From Tritrichomonas musculus (taxonomy: Eukaryota > Parabasalia > Tritrichomonadida > Tritrichomonadidae), in the NCBI GenBank assembly GCA_039105265.1, contig JAPFFF010000024.1, positions 434,001 to 498,000 on the forward strand: 64,000 bases of DNA. The letters run 5' to 3'. Position numbers and translations under genes: made by a program. Of the stretch, positions 21,226 through 32,700 are shown one piece after another (within the stretch, counting starts at the first letter, position 1; each line of letters opens with the position of its first letter). Below the pieces are notes generated by a model. It searched no databases. It was not told the origin of the DNA and was given only the letters and a program-made list of their open reading frames with translations.

Positions 21226-21612
21226 CATTAAATGATATTAATTATTAATTGAATTTCAAAATACAAAAAACATTTATGTATGTTCAATGATTATAGTTTA
21301 TTAAATGATTTATTATTATATCGCGCGTTAGTTTTCTTGTTATTTTTTATTTTTATTTTTTATTTTTTTTTTTTTTTTTGATTTGTATTATAATTAGTTT
21401 TCAAAAGCATGAAATTTGTAAGAAACAGACCTTTCAAGTTCAAATAACTCTTTATTAGAATTTAAGAATGAAAATTTAATAATTATTATTTAATAATAAT
21501 AATAACTTAGTATTGCTAAATTATTAATGAATAATGAATAAAAATTCATTAATATTTATTTAAAGGACATGTTCTTTTATTTTGGCCAAATTGCTTGCAT
21601 TTTGAACATTGC

Positions 21613-22720
21613 TTAAGATTTTTTTGTTTGGGAGCTCCTAATAATAATTTCAGAATTTTCATTATATATATATACATGTCTACATGGAAGTGCAAACTTT
21701 GGTTCATTTTCTCTAAGAATGTACCACACGCACCATGGTGAATTATCTTGTTCTTTCTTTGCTGCCAGATATTCTTGTGACATTATATCTAGAGCTAATT
21801 TGCCCACTTTTTTAAATCACTTTCAATAAACGTTGGGAAAGTTTTATAATTATTTATGGTCGAAATAATTGTATGTTTAGAATTAACATGTCTTAATCTA
21901 GCGAATTGAACAATATTTACGTAAAGTTGAGTTAAAGTGAGTAGTTTGAAGCCAAAGTGCTGTTTAAAATATCCAAAAAAGCTTTCTGCTCTATTCGTGT
22001 TCCATTTGAAATAAATTCAATTTTCGATTAATTTTGATGACAACCAATGTATCTTATTTTCAACCATTGTTTTTTAAAATATTATAGCCCGGACATAATG
22101 TTTTATTTAATTCTGATGATTCTTTTGCCATTTGGTCAATTCTTCTTTCAAGCAAATCAATATATTCATCACAACTATCAATACTAAAAACGATATCGTC
22201 AAATCATATAATAATTTCGTCTTTTACATCAAAGTATTTCAATAAATCTCTTCTTAAATGAACTCTACAATATACAATTTTAGAATTTGGAAAAACCTTT
22301 TGACAAGCTGATAATTGTGCATCTAATCTATCTGGAAAAATTACTCGTGGTTCTTTTTTAGTGTATTCCTTAACAGTTTCAAAAAAATATTTGTAAGCAA
22401 TTGAAGTGCCATCTTGTAAAAAAGGAAATGATAATATTTGAGATTTATCTTCTTCATCAATAACTATTATTACTTCTACTGGTAGATCGTATAAATTCGT
22501 TTTTGCAATATCATCAATTACATATACATCTGATGAATAACTTGAACTTCCAACATCTTTACTGATAAAAGTAGCACAAGCAAATGAACCATCAGGAAAT
22601 GTTGATACATCTCGTTTGAAATTAGGAAATTGACATTTTTCTAAAAATTCATTTAATGATTCTTTTTTTGATTTATTTGCAACTGAAGTTCTGTGATAAT
22701 AGTAGTTTCCTAAAAAAAAA
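21613..22720 (-). pseudogene. Mutator-like (MULE) transposase, decayed
   Basis: On the minus strand from about 22700 an open frame without Met reads as a MULE catalytic core: VYVIDDIAKTNLYDLPVEVI, then VIDEEDKSQILSFPFLQDGT, then EPRVIFPDRLDAQ, then SKIVYCRVHLRRD. These match the order of DDE blocks and the C-x-x-H motif of the MULE domain. A stop follows at about 22200, then frameshifted pieces (FKLLTLTQLYVNIVQFARLR). A last piece, SPWCVWYILRENEPKFALPC followed by RHVYIY, fits a SWIM zinc finger. Several stops and shifts show it is dead. The zinc-knuckle remnant at 19310-19671 may derive from a related copy. Confidence 0.75.
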
Positions 22721-23066
22721 ATTCTATTTCCTAAACGGCTCTATGTCAAAAACAAAATTTTTTAAAAAATATTATTCTTAAAAAGTTAAATTGAGGAAAA
22801 AAATAAAAAAATTTTGAAATTGTGATAATTTTTTGTGTGCCATATAAATTTGAGAAAAAAAGAAGTGGTCTGGCTTTTGATTTTATTTCACCTTCCATTT
22901 AAATTGAATTATATTGATAACCACCCATTTATATTTATTTTAAAATTATAAATAATATACTACATTATATATATTATTTAAATTATGCATACATTCTTTT
23001 TGAAACCTATTTATTAATGAAGAAAATATAGTTTATTTTGAATAGGTCCAAATAAAAAAATAAGGT

Positions 23067-24843
23067 TTAAGGTTCTCCTTTCAAATTTAAAAGATTAAAT
23101 TCAATGAGATTTCACAAATAAAATATACATAAATATCATCTGTAAAAATGAATTAAAATATAAATAATTTTTACTTTTTTTACATCACATTTTTATTAAC
23201 GTAACATTTTAACGTAACTTTTATATAAAATTAAAAATTTTGATGTAAATCAGTTATTTATGTTTAAAACAATATTTTTATTCATAATCTAAAGATAAAA
23301 ACTATTTTTCATTAACTCTTGCTAATTTTGATCAAAAAACCATGTTATCGCAGATGATTCTATCTGATAGATATAATTAGAAGCAAAATATCATAGAAAA
23401 AAAGGTTTTGTACGTCGGTACTATTATAAAATAATTCAAATGCATCGAATAAATAAATCAAAACGATTTAGCCAATCATAATAAGTCGAAATAAAATCAG
23501 AATTTTATAATAAATATAAAGTGCCATTTTACACCATCAAAAGAATGATCAAAGAAATATCAAAGTTTTAATAATTTATTAGCAATAATAACTGAATAAA
23601 AATTATTTCTGCTTTATATTCATGCTTTTTTTATTTTAATTGACTAAATTTTTGAAGATAAAGATATTTTTCAAATAAAAAAATTAACGGAAAATTACAT
23701 ATGTATTTACATAGGGGGGTCAACCGTAAAATTTTTGTCAAAACTTTAAAGCAAACTTAAAATCTGAGAATTTTTGTATAATAATTATAGAACTATATAG
23801 TTCATTGAATATACTATTTATTAAAAATATTTTTTCCTAATTTTATCTATAGGGCCAAAAAAGGCAAAGCATTAAAGTTGTAATGACTTGTGATTTGAAA
23901 ATTGAGTTATTTCTTAAAAATTTTCAGTAAAATCATTAAGATAATTAATAAAAGACTTTGTTCTACCATTGAAATGATTATAAAACGAGTTTAAATGTGA
24001 TAATTTTATAATTCTGCTCTTTAATTACATAAAATGTTATATGATAGTTATATTCTAAATGATTATATGAAATTGATGCAAATGTAATAAAAATATTAAA
24101 AAATAAGAGAGAAAATCTATTAAAAATCAATTTTATGATAGATTGAAATATATATCAATGATTATATTATTATGATATTTAAATAATTTAAATTCTGATT
24201 CAAAAATTAATTTTAAATTGATAACCTAAGCAAATAAATATTTTCATAATAATCTTCTTGAATAAAACTTAAAATATTAATCAATTTGATTCAAATAATC
24301 ATAAAAGCCACTTTTTTATAAAATGGTGAATTATGGTTAATTTTTTTTTTTATTTTCGAAAAGTTGTTGCCTTTTGTGGACCTATAGATGAAATTTAATA
24401 ATAAATATTTTAAAATAAACTATATAAAGTAAGGAATATATTTCCATCATTTGTTTATCATTATCTTTAAAAAATATATTTTTTGACACATCTTCGGCGG
24501 TTGACCCCCCTATGTATTTACATATGTAATTTCTATCGTCCTGTGTAATTACATTGTATATACAAAAAGTAAAGATTAAATATAAAATTTATGAAAATAT
24601 ATATTTTAAAAAATTGTATAAAAACATTTTCATGGAATATTATTGTTTTTATTTTTCTACTGATAGAAATCTCAATATTAAAAAATCAATAAAATTTTGA
24701 ATAAAATAAGATTTAATCGTTGAGGCCAAATATTTTTATTTTTCACCAAAACTTTTTCCGAAAAATGCTCTATTGAATTATATATTCTATGAGTTAATTC
24801 AATATTGAATAATTTACATTTTTTTAGGGAAGGAGAACCTTAA
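23067..24843. mobile_element. Possible outer inverted-repeat element
   Basis: The 14-bp ends TTAAGGTTCTCCTT and AAGGAGAACCTTAA face each other 1.75 kb apart and enclose the 23694-24530 element symmetrically. No coding capacity. The ends are short, so chance cannot be excluded. Confidence 0.4.
23694..24530. mobile_element. MITE-like foldback element, 837 bp
   Basis: About 33-bp terminal inverted repeats start with ATTACATATG and include TACATAGGGGGGTCAACCG, with about three mismatches. Imperfect pairing extends inside, e.g. ATCTATAGGGCCAAAAAAGG at about 23850 against its partner at about 24370. It has no open frame, so it would depend on another element's transposase. Confidence 0.75.
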
Positions 24844-25062
24844 TTATTTTTCAATTTTATAACATTAAATATCTAAATTTAAGATATAATTTACATATTT
24901 TATATTCACTTATTTTTATTTTCCTCCTATTAAAAAATCAAATATCGTATATGAGACATTAATACAAAATATATAGCCATATAATATGATCCTTAAATAA
25001 AAATTTTTCATTTTGAAAAGTGGTAGAATTATTTTTCAAAAAGTTTGTTTTATATAAAATCT

Positions 25063-25070
25063 TCATTTTT
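25063..25070 (+). promoter_or_regulatory. TCATTTTT initiator element
   Basis: It matches the trichomonad initiator consensus TCA-Y-T-W, ends two bases before the ATG at 25073, and supports that start. Confidence 0.6.
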
Positions 25071-25072
25071 AA

Positions 25073-26239
25073 ATGGAAAACACACCACCAAAACCAGATA
25101 TTCCAAAGCTTATATCTATGCTAAAAGAAATGATTGAGAGAAATCCTAATATTAAACCAGAATTAACAAGAAAGAAATTATATCTTTTGGAAAAGTCAGA
25201 TCTACCGAATAAAGAACCCTACTTACCAGTTTTTTTCTATATAATATTTAAAAAAAATATAATAGTTGATGACTTTGTAATGAATGTTCTATTTCATCTC
25301 AGAAAAGCGCAACTATATTATTCTTTTCCACACGTTCAGAGATTAGAAACAACTGCCACAAAATATTTTTGTCATTTATTTAAAATTCCGTCAATTTCAA
25401 TCCAATATTTGGATAAAGAGGAAGGGAAGCAAATGGGTGCCATTGCTGTTATTACGCAACCCAACGGAGCCAAAACAAAATTCTACCTAAAAACCCATCG
25501 AAAAGGCAGACGAAGAGAAGAATTTGGATCAGTTATACCGAAAATTATTGATACCCGAGAATTATTTGTTTACAAAGTGCTTGAACACTCACATTTTTGC
25601 CCTAAAGTCCATTATTTTGCTTATGATCCCCAAGACTTCTACATTGCTGTTAAAGATTCTGCCATAGATGACGAAACTGGTCAAGAGAGATTCATATGCA
25701 CCTACCAAGATCTTTCAGATCATTTAAAGCAGAAAAATATCGATTTTGACAACTTTATAGAAGCAGATGAAGACCTTTTACCTCCAATTTTAATCAATGA
25801 GTTAACATATTCATACATTATTTCCCTTATTTTAGTCATTTCTGACACTTTTACTAGTTTTAATAACATAATCTATATAGGAACTGATATTGATCATGTA
25901 AATGGATTCCATATAATCGATTTTTATGCAACTACAAGAGTATACGAATATGATTGCTCAATTTTTCAAGCTTTCCTTCACGGAGCAGGTGTCGATGAAA
26001 GGACCAGATACTATTTTACTAAATATATGCTGATATCAAGAGATGTTAGAAAGAAAATGGCGACCGTTAAAGAAGCATTTGATCCTGACCTTTTCCACGA
26101 GGCCGTTGAAAGAGCCTACGATGAAGTGAAGAATTGCATTTTTGTGAATTTAAATGTACTTGAGCAAGAAAGATCAAATGCTCACCAAAAATGTAATGAT
26201 TTTTGGAATGAATATCTTTCATTTGTAAACAATCTTTAA
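25073..26239 (+). CDS. Unrecognised 388-residue protein, possibly kinase-fold
   Basis: A complete frame with an initiator-like element directly before the ATG. I do not recognise the family. Features recall a diverged kinase-like or aminoglycoside-phosphotransferase-like fold: a strand pair with TKFYLKTHRKG (possible ATP-binding lysine), a helix RELFVYKVLEHSHFCP, a hinge-like FYIAVKDS, and a late HIIDFYATTR that could stand for the metal-binding aspartate. No HxD catalytic loop is evident, so activity is doubtful and the fold is inference. The N-terminal 60 residues are helical and charged. It stands alone with long gaps on both sides, as usual for trichomonad single-gene transcription units. 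Confidence 0.65.
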   Translation: MENTPPKPDIPKLISMLKEMIERNPNIKPELTRKKLYLLEKSDLPNKEPYLPVFFYIIFKKNIIVDDFVMNVLFHLRKAQLYYSFPHVQRLETTATKYFCHLFKIPSISIQYLDKEEGKQMGAIAVITQPNGAKTKFYLKTHRKGRRREEFGSVIPKIIDTRELFVYKVLEHSHFCPKVHYFAYDPQDFYIAVKDSAIDDETGQERFICTYQDLSDHLKQKNIDFDNFIEADEDLLPPILINELTYSYIISLILVISDTFTSFNNIIYIGTDIDHVNGFHIIDFYATTRVYEYDCSIFQAFLHGAGVDERTRYYFTKYMLISRDVRKKMATVKEAFDPDLFHEAVERAYDEVKNCIFVNLNVLEQERSNAHQKCNDFWNEYLSFVNNL

Positions 26240-26471
26240 ATTTTATTTTATTTTTGAAATATCTTCTCAGTTAGTTTATAACTTTCAGATACAAACTTCT
26301 CATATTCTGAAAAGAATAAATTTGAAAATTTTATATAAAATAAAGTGGTTTCAAAAAAGATAATCCACTTAACAACGAGTTTTCATTGAAATGTTTTCAA
26401 AAAGTTTTTTTTTCAAATATTTGAAATTCGAACTTTTTGAATCCCAAAATGACTCGCAGTTTAGTTTATAT

Positions 26472-26819
26472 CTAATTGAAAAATAATATAAACTGCGAGT
26501 TATTTTTGCATACAACATAATTGTTCTGAATAGATAAAGTATCATTAAAATCATATTTTATTGAATTTATGAAATCGCAGACATCTTTGGCATTTTTGAT
26601 ATTATTTGGGAGTGAATGAATATATATTGGCTTCTCATACCATATAAAATTTTCACCTTCAAGCCTTAAATAAAGACCAAGATTACGATTTTTGAAAATT
26701 TGTATAATTTTTGGAATTAAATCCGGATTTCTTACTTCAAGGGCGAATTGATTTTTTTCTTTAGAAATCAAAAAACGTTTTTCTATATTAATTAGTTGTC
26801 TGGATGGAAGATTCAACAT
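26472..26819 (-). CDS. Hypothetical small protein
   Basis: A frame of 115 codons from the ATG at 26819; the longer frame starts at TTG. The composition is protein-like (IPKIIQIFKNRNLGLYLRLE, then ENFIWYEKPIYIHSLPNN). No domain was recognised. It is back to back with a decayed BspA repeat sequence on the other strand, so it may itself be a gene remnant. Confidence 0.4.
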   Translation of the reverse strand: MLNLPSRQLINIEKRFLISKEKNQFALEVRNPDLIPKIIQIFKNRNLGLYLRLEGENFIWYEKPIYIHSLPNNIKNAKDVCDFINSIKYDFNDTLSIQNNYVVCKNNSQFILFFN

Positions 26820-26869
26820 ACACAATAATAAATCTACTATAAATTTTCATAGCAATTTCACCTAAAGCC

Positions 26870-27255
26870 TTTTAAAATGCTTTCCCAAAAATGCCAATAC
26901 GAAGCATTAAACTTCCTTCTCACCTTACCAAAATATGTGCCAGTGACTTTTTGAATTCAGGTCTTAAAACATTTGAAATTCCATTAAAAATCAGAACTTG
27001 AAATAATTGAAAAACACGCATCGGCATGAACAAAATTTAAAAGTTTTACTGCTCCACCTCATCTCATTGAAATTGGCAGAAATTATTTTAGTATATGAGA
27101 CAATTTGAAAGAATTTCAAATCACAGAAAATTTTGAATTTTAAACGATCGGAACGCAATCATTTAGTTTAAAAAAAATTGAGAGGTTTACAATTCCATCA
27201 AGTGATGTTGACCTCAAAGATGGATGATGTCATAACACACAATTCACAAAAGATG
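26870..27255 (+). pseudogene. BspA-type leucine-rich repeat remnant
   Basis: Pieces in shifting frames with stop codons fit the 23-residue LRR_5 pattern of BspA-like surface proteins: RSIKLPSHLTKICASDFLNS, then GLKTFEIPLKIRT, then TAPPHLIEIGRNYF, then KIERFTIPSSDVDLKDG. No continuous frame or start survives. Confidence 0.6.
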
Positions 27256-27259
27256 AAGA

Positions 27260-28270
27260 AAATTTCTAAAAGTCCATTATATATGTATCATAATTGAAAA
27301 GCACCCACGATAACTTAAAATTATTTGATATTTATAAAATCATTTTTTTATTATGTATACATATCTGCTCAAAACTATCATTATAGGTTTTATACGAAAA
27401 GTGAGTTGAACATTAGATTTTTTTTTGAATGAACTGATTCAGAAAAATTTATTTTAATGATATCTTTTTATTTCAAATCTGAGTTCTTTATGAATAATTA
27501 AACAGATAAAAATATGTTTGCATAAACTGCATCTCAAAAGTCGGGCCGGTTTTAACCTATATTTGACCAAAAATTTGGCGGGAAATTTATAAACAATTCA
27601 AATGTGGTACTGTAAACTATTCAAAAATGGCCTGAGTTTTGACTCATTCAATTTTAAAATCTTAAGAAAAAAATCATTAAAATCAAATTTTTATTAAGCA
27701 AAAAATGATAAATAAGGAAATTAATGAACTACATGAAATAATGAAAGACAATTATCATATATATTTGATTTTTTGATTGTTTAAAGGCACTGATATAGAG
27801 GCAATTTGATAAGCTTAAAAAAAAAATTGATTTCTGCATAATAAAATTACGGAAACATTTGTAAATTCATATCCTGTGAATATTTTTTGCATCAGTCAGC
27901 AAGATATGAATAATTATTATGTATCATATTTGGAATGCGAATTAATATTTTCGTAAATATTTGGATATAGAATCGGATTTACTAGATTGAAAGCGATTTC
28001 CGATTGGGAATTATGTGATTTTTCCGAATAAAAACTTGATTCCATTCATGAAAATTTGATTTTGAGAATTTTTTTTTTTTTAAATATCCGGACGGTTTTT
28101 TGGTAAATAATTTCAGACTAACTGCAAGTACAAAAAAAATTTTTTTTACAATTTTTAATTTTTTTTATTTAAACAATGGATAAAAGAATGAAACATGTCC
28201 TAAAATATTTGTATCAAATACAATAATTGAAAATAAAATTTGAAACGTTTAAAGTTTATTTGTTTATTAA
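27260..28270. other. AT-rich intergenic DNA
   Basis: No gene, inverted repeat or clear remnant was recognised. Confidence 0.6.
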
Positions 28271-28275
28271 TCCAA

Positions 28276-29718
28276 ATGTTTGGTAATTTATTCAATTCAA
28301 GACCAGAATATTTAAAAATCTGCGCAACTACTGCTTTTTTGGAAAATAATATAAAAGATATTAATCTCTTTAAATTAAACTTCCATCCTATTGATTTTTT
28401 ACCAAAAAATTATACAATTACTACATCAAACGGCTCATATAAATTCAATTATGACATGATTAAGGACTCAAGCTCAGTAATACAATCAATTACAAAATAT
28501 AATAATAATAATTTTTCAGAATATCAAATGAAAATTTGTGATGATCAAAATATTATGAAAAAATTAGAGCTTATTTACAGAATGGAACAAGTCATTTTTG
28601 AAGAAAATGAAATATTTAATGCTAAATTTATATTTCATAAATTAGGTTTAAAATATTATATCAAAGATTTTCCATTTACAAGTAAAATCGGAATAGATCA
28701 AATGTCTTTTTTCAATTTTCTCAAAAATCTATCTCAGGCTTTTTGTTTTATCATTAACAAAAAATCATATTTTTGCAACAAAGTTGGCATTTATTCATCA
28801 GATTTAATCAGAAAACTTCTTGAAAAAAATCCAATTACAAATAGTTACTCTCTTGTTCTAAATGAAGGTAACGATTCATTTCAAATAATATGTGATTTCT
28901 TTAATTTTGAATCAATTACATTGACACCAAAGAATGTATATGGAATCAAAGAAATAGCCGAAAAACTAAATATTGTATGCCTCCTTGAAGATATTAATAA
29001 TTATATTATATATTACAAATATTCAATTCGCGTTATGAAAAAATATTCAATAATTGATTCTTTCGAAGAATTATTTCAATATTTATACAATCGGGAAAAA
29101 CTCACTCCAAAAGAAGTTTTTGATGTATTAGTAAATTCAATTTGGTGCCAATCTGAAGGAAGTGTTAAAGAAATGGCTGCATGCATTATTCAAGTTATTT
29201 ACAATGATATTCTTTTGCATCCATTTTTAATGGATTTGATAGAGCTACTTGATCAAAATAAGAACAAAATAAAAAAATTGAATGTATTGTTGCCAACAAT
29301 TGTAAGGAAATTGATGATTGACATGGGCATCAACCTATTAAATTGCGCATTTATTTACAGATTATCACAAAAGAAAATAATTTCACTTGAAGAAATTAAA
29401 ACAAACATTAAAGAAAAACTTAATGCTTGTAATTTTTATTTCATAAATTATGAAAACAAGAATGCTTCTGCACCATACAAATTTGTTGAACAATATTTGA
29501 GCAAAAATAATAGAAAATTTGATGACAAATATTTCAATAATGTCCTTTTTTGGTTTTATCCAGAAATGAAAGATCGACTAAAAATGACTTCATGCTTTCA
29601 TCCAACATTTTATGATATAGAACGTAACAAATTCATTAATGAATATAAGGATAATCTAGATGAGTATAATAAAATGAGGGAATGCGGAGAACCAACTCAT
29701 GTAATTACAAAGTTTTAA
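28276..29718 (+). CDS. BTB-like/ankyrin protein, N-terminal part before frameshift
   Basis: This 480-codon frame from ATG 28276 (the longer frame starts at TTG) has the trichomonad N-terminal pattern: a BTB-like region (SDLIRKLLEKNPITNSYSLV, then ESITLTPKNVYGIKEIAEKL) and a helical linker. It ends at TAA 29716-29718, right after the linker word ECGEPTHVITK. In the intact paralogue at 46518-48302 that linker continues without break into an ankyrin-entry region. Here the continuation is in the -1 frame from about 29703. One base is missing near 29709-29713 (ACAAAG), so the two frames are one gene of about 1,880 codons with a single-base deletion: a pseudogenising mutation or a homopolymer sequencing error. 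Confidence 0.75.
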   Translation: MFGNLFNSRPEYLKICATTAFLENNIKDINLFKLNFHPIDFLPKNYTITTSNGSYKFNYDMIKDSSSVIQSITKYNNNNFSEYQMKICDDQNIMKKLELIYRMEQVIFEENEIFNAKFIFHKLGLKYYIKDFPFTSKIGIDQMSFFNFLKNLSQAFCFIINKKSYFCNKVGIYSSDLIRKLLEKNPITNSYSLVLNEGNDSFQIICDFFNFESITLTPKNVYGIKEIAEKLNIVCLLEDINNYIIYYKYSIRVMKKYSIIDSFEELFQYLYNREKLTPKEVFDVLVNSIWCQSEGSVKEMAACIIQVIYNDILLHPFLMDLIELLDQNKNKIKKLNVLLPTIVRKLMIDMGINLLNCAFIYRLSQKKIISLEEIKTNIKEKLNACNFYFINYENKNASAPYKFVEQYLSKNNRKFDDKYFNNVLFWFYPEMKDRLKMTSCFHPTFYDIERNKFINEYKDNLDEYNKMRECGEPTHVITKF

Positions 29719-32700
29719 GGAGAGATGATGTAACTGGTTTGCAATCATATTTATCAGAAAATTCTGAGCAAACAGTTCCTTTCAATATTTATGAATCTTT
29801 TATTGAAAATGGTAAAACCAATTTTATTGATTATGCTGCTGCTTACGGATCAGTAAATTGTTTCAAATATTTATTGGACAATGATTATAAAGTAACTTCA
29901 ATAACTATTTCATATGCTGTTTTTGGCCAAAATAAAGAAATAATTGAGAAAACTGATGAAATCTTAAGCAAATCAAAAGAAGAGAACAAAAATACTCAAA
30001 CATTGCCACTATCTAATTTCAACTCCGGAAATTCATCAAGAACTCAAAGTACAAAGCCACAAATTTCATTGTCTGGTTTCTATTCTGGAAAAAAAGGAAC
30101 TATTCAAAGCACAAAACCACAAACTTCATTATCTGGCTTCAATTCTGGAAATACAGAAACTGCTCAAAGCACAAAGCCACAAACTTCATTGTCTGGCTTC
30201 ATTTTTGGAAATACAGAAACCACTCAAAGCACAAAACCACAAACTTCATTGTCTGATATCAATTCTGGAAATACAGAAACTGCTCAAAGCACAAAGCCAC
30301 AAACTTCATTATCTGATATTAATTCTGGAAATACAGAAACTTCTCAAAGCACAAAACCACAAACTTCATTATCTGATATTAATTCTGGAAATACAGAAAC
30401 TGCTCAAAGCACAAAACCACAAACTTCATTGTCTGGTTTCATTTTTGGAAATACAGAAACCACTCAAAGCACAAAGCCACAAACTTCATTATCTGATATC
30501 AATTCTGGAAATACAGAAACTGCTCAAAGCACAAAACCACAAACTTCATTGTCTGGTTTCATTTTTAGAAATACAGAAACCACTCAAAGCACAAAACCAC
30601 AAACTTCATTATCTGATATCAATTCTGGAAATACAGAAACTGCTCAAAGCACAAAGCCACAAACTTCATTGTCTGGCTTCATTTTTGGAAATACAGAAAC
30701 CACTCAAAGCACCAAGCCACAAACTCCATTTTCTGGCTTCAGTTATGGAAATAAAACAGACACTCAAAGCACAAAACCTCAAATTTCATTATTTAGCTTC
30801 AATTTTGGAAATACAACAAACACTCAAAGAACAAAGCCACAAAATTCATTATCTGGCTTCAATTCTGGAAATGCAACAGACACTCAAAGCACAGAACCAC
30901 AAGCTCAATCGTTTAGTTTTGTTTATGAAAAGATATTAAGCAATAAATTAATTAGAGATTTTCCCATTATTCCATCTATCAAAAAGCATAATAATGAACT
31001 TTTTCAGTATATTTTGACCAGCAAAAACTATGAAACAGATATCAAAAAAATGCTTCCAATCATTTTTGAAAATAACAATATAAGTTTGTTTGCAAATCTT
31101 ATCACAGACCATTTTACTTTGGATTCTCTGACTAAAACAGAAATCTCTGAATTAATTACAACCGCAGCAACATCAGGATATTATACACTTACAAAATTGT
31201 TTTTTGAACTTATTATCAATCCGAATAACAAAAAAATAGATAACCAAATGTTGTCTGTAAATTTTGTAGATTCAATTTCATTCGGTAATATTTCAATTTT
31301 AGAGCTATACGCATCATTGAATAATAAAGATGTTTATTTTAAAGATGCCATAATATTTGGGATTATCAATGAACAATTTGATATCGTCAAATACTCTTTG
31401 ATGTTTCCATTCATCCAACAATATCATTTGTCCAATGAGGACACGAGAGACATAATAAAAATATCAATATACAAAAAGAATACAAATATTTTTGACTTTT
31501 TGATTGATAGACTTGGAACTAAAATCATCATTGACGATAATCCCAAAGATCCAGATGATTCTTTTTTAGCTTACGCTTGTGCATTTGGAAATGTAAGTGC
31601 AGCTCTTAAAATCATTGATTTATGTAAAGAAAGAAAAGTAAGATTAGATTACACAACTCCATTTATTTATGCGGCAACACAAAGATTCGACGATATTTGT
31701 AAATATATGATTGAACAAAAGGTTCTTATTAATTTTAGCCAGATCATTAATAAAAGATCCGATCTTGCCAAAATGAGCAAAGATATAATGGTTAGTTTAT
31801 TGAATACTGCTAATGAAGAATACAAAAATATGCTTTTAACTAATTTTCTTTATGAAGCAATCAATGCTTTTAATATTGATCTTGTGGAATTCTTATTAGA
31901 AAAAAATGTTCCTTATGAATATGCATTATTTAAAGCTGTATCAGTAGAGGATAAGAAAATAGTTGAACTTGTTCTTAAAAATGATAGTTCGCCTTCATTC
32001 ATCAATAAAATATCCAAAAACGGAACAGCACTAAGTATTGCAGTTAAGTTGAAAAATATTGATATCGTTAAAATTCTTTTATCAATATCAGGAATTGAGC
32101 CTTCGATTAATATTGATGGTGAAACTCCACTTATCACAGCTTTTTCTCTATTTGATATAGATATAATCAACCTTTTTTTTGACTTTTATGGAGAAAACAT
32201 TCAGGCACAAATTTGGCAAGTCAATTGCTCTCTGAAAATTGTTCTTAATGAGTTATATTTTAATTATGCTAAGTATGGATCATCTGCACCTTCTGTTATC
32301 CAAAAAATATTGGAAGTTAAAAACATTGACTACAATTATCATATCAATAATTACAATCTCCTCACTTATGCTTGCCAAACAAATCAGAAAGACATTGCTG
32401 AAAAATTATTAAACTTTGATGATATCAACACAAATATCATTTCCAATAAGCATGGAATCACTCCATTGATGTTTGCTGTTGAAAATAACAATTTGGAAAT
32501 GATTAAGTTACTTATTCAATCAGGGAAAGTAGATATAAATTTACGAAATTATAAAAACCAAACAGCTTTAACAATTGCTGTACAAAATCAATTAAGCGAA
32601 ATAGTTGATTTTATCATTAATGATAACTCATTTGATCCTAAGAAAAGCAACATTGATTATGCTTTCTTTTTATCCACCAAAAAGATATCAAAACAGTTAA

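Larger units (their letters stand above)
22740..25060. other. AT-rich intergenic DNA with nested inverted-repeat elements
   Basis: No gene is supported. It holds a MITE-like element at 23694-24530 inside a wider inverted pair at 23067-24843. Confidence 0.7.
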
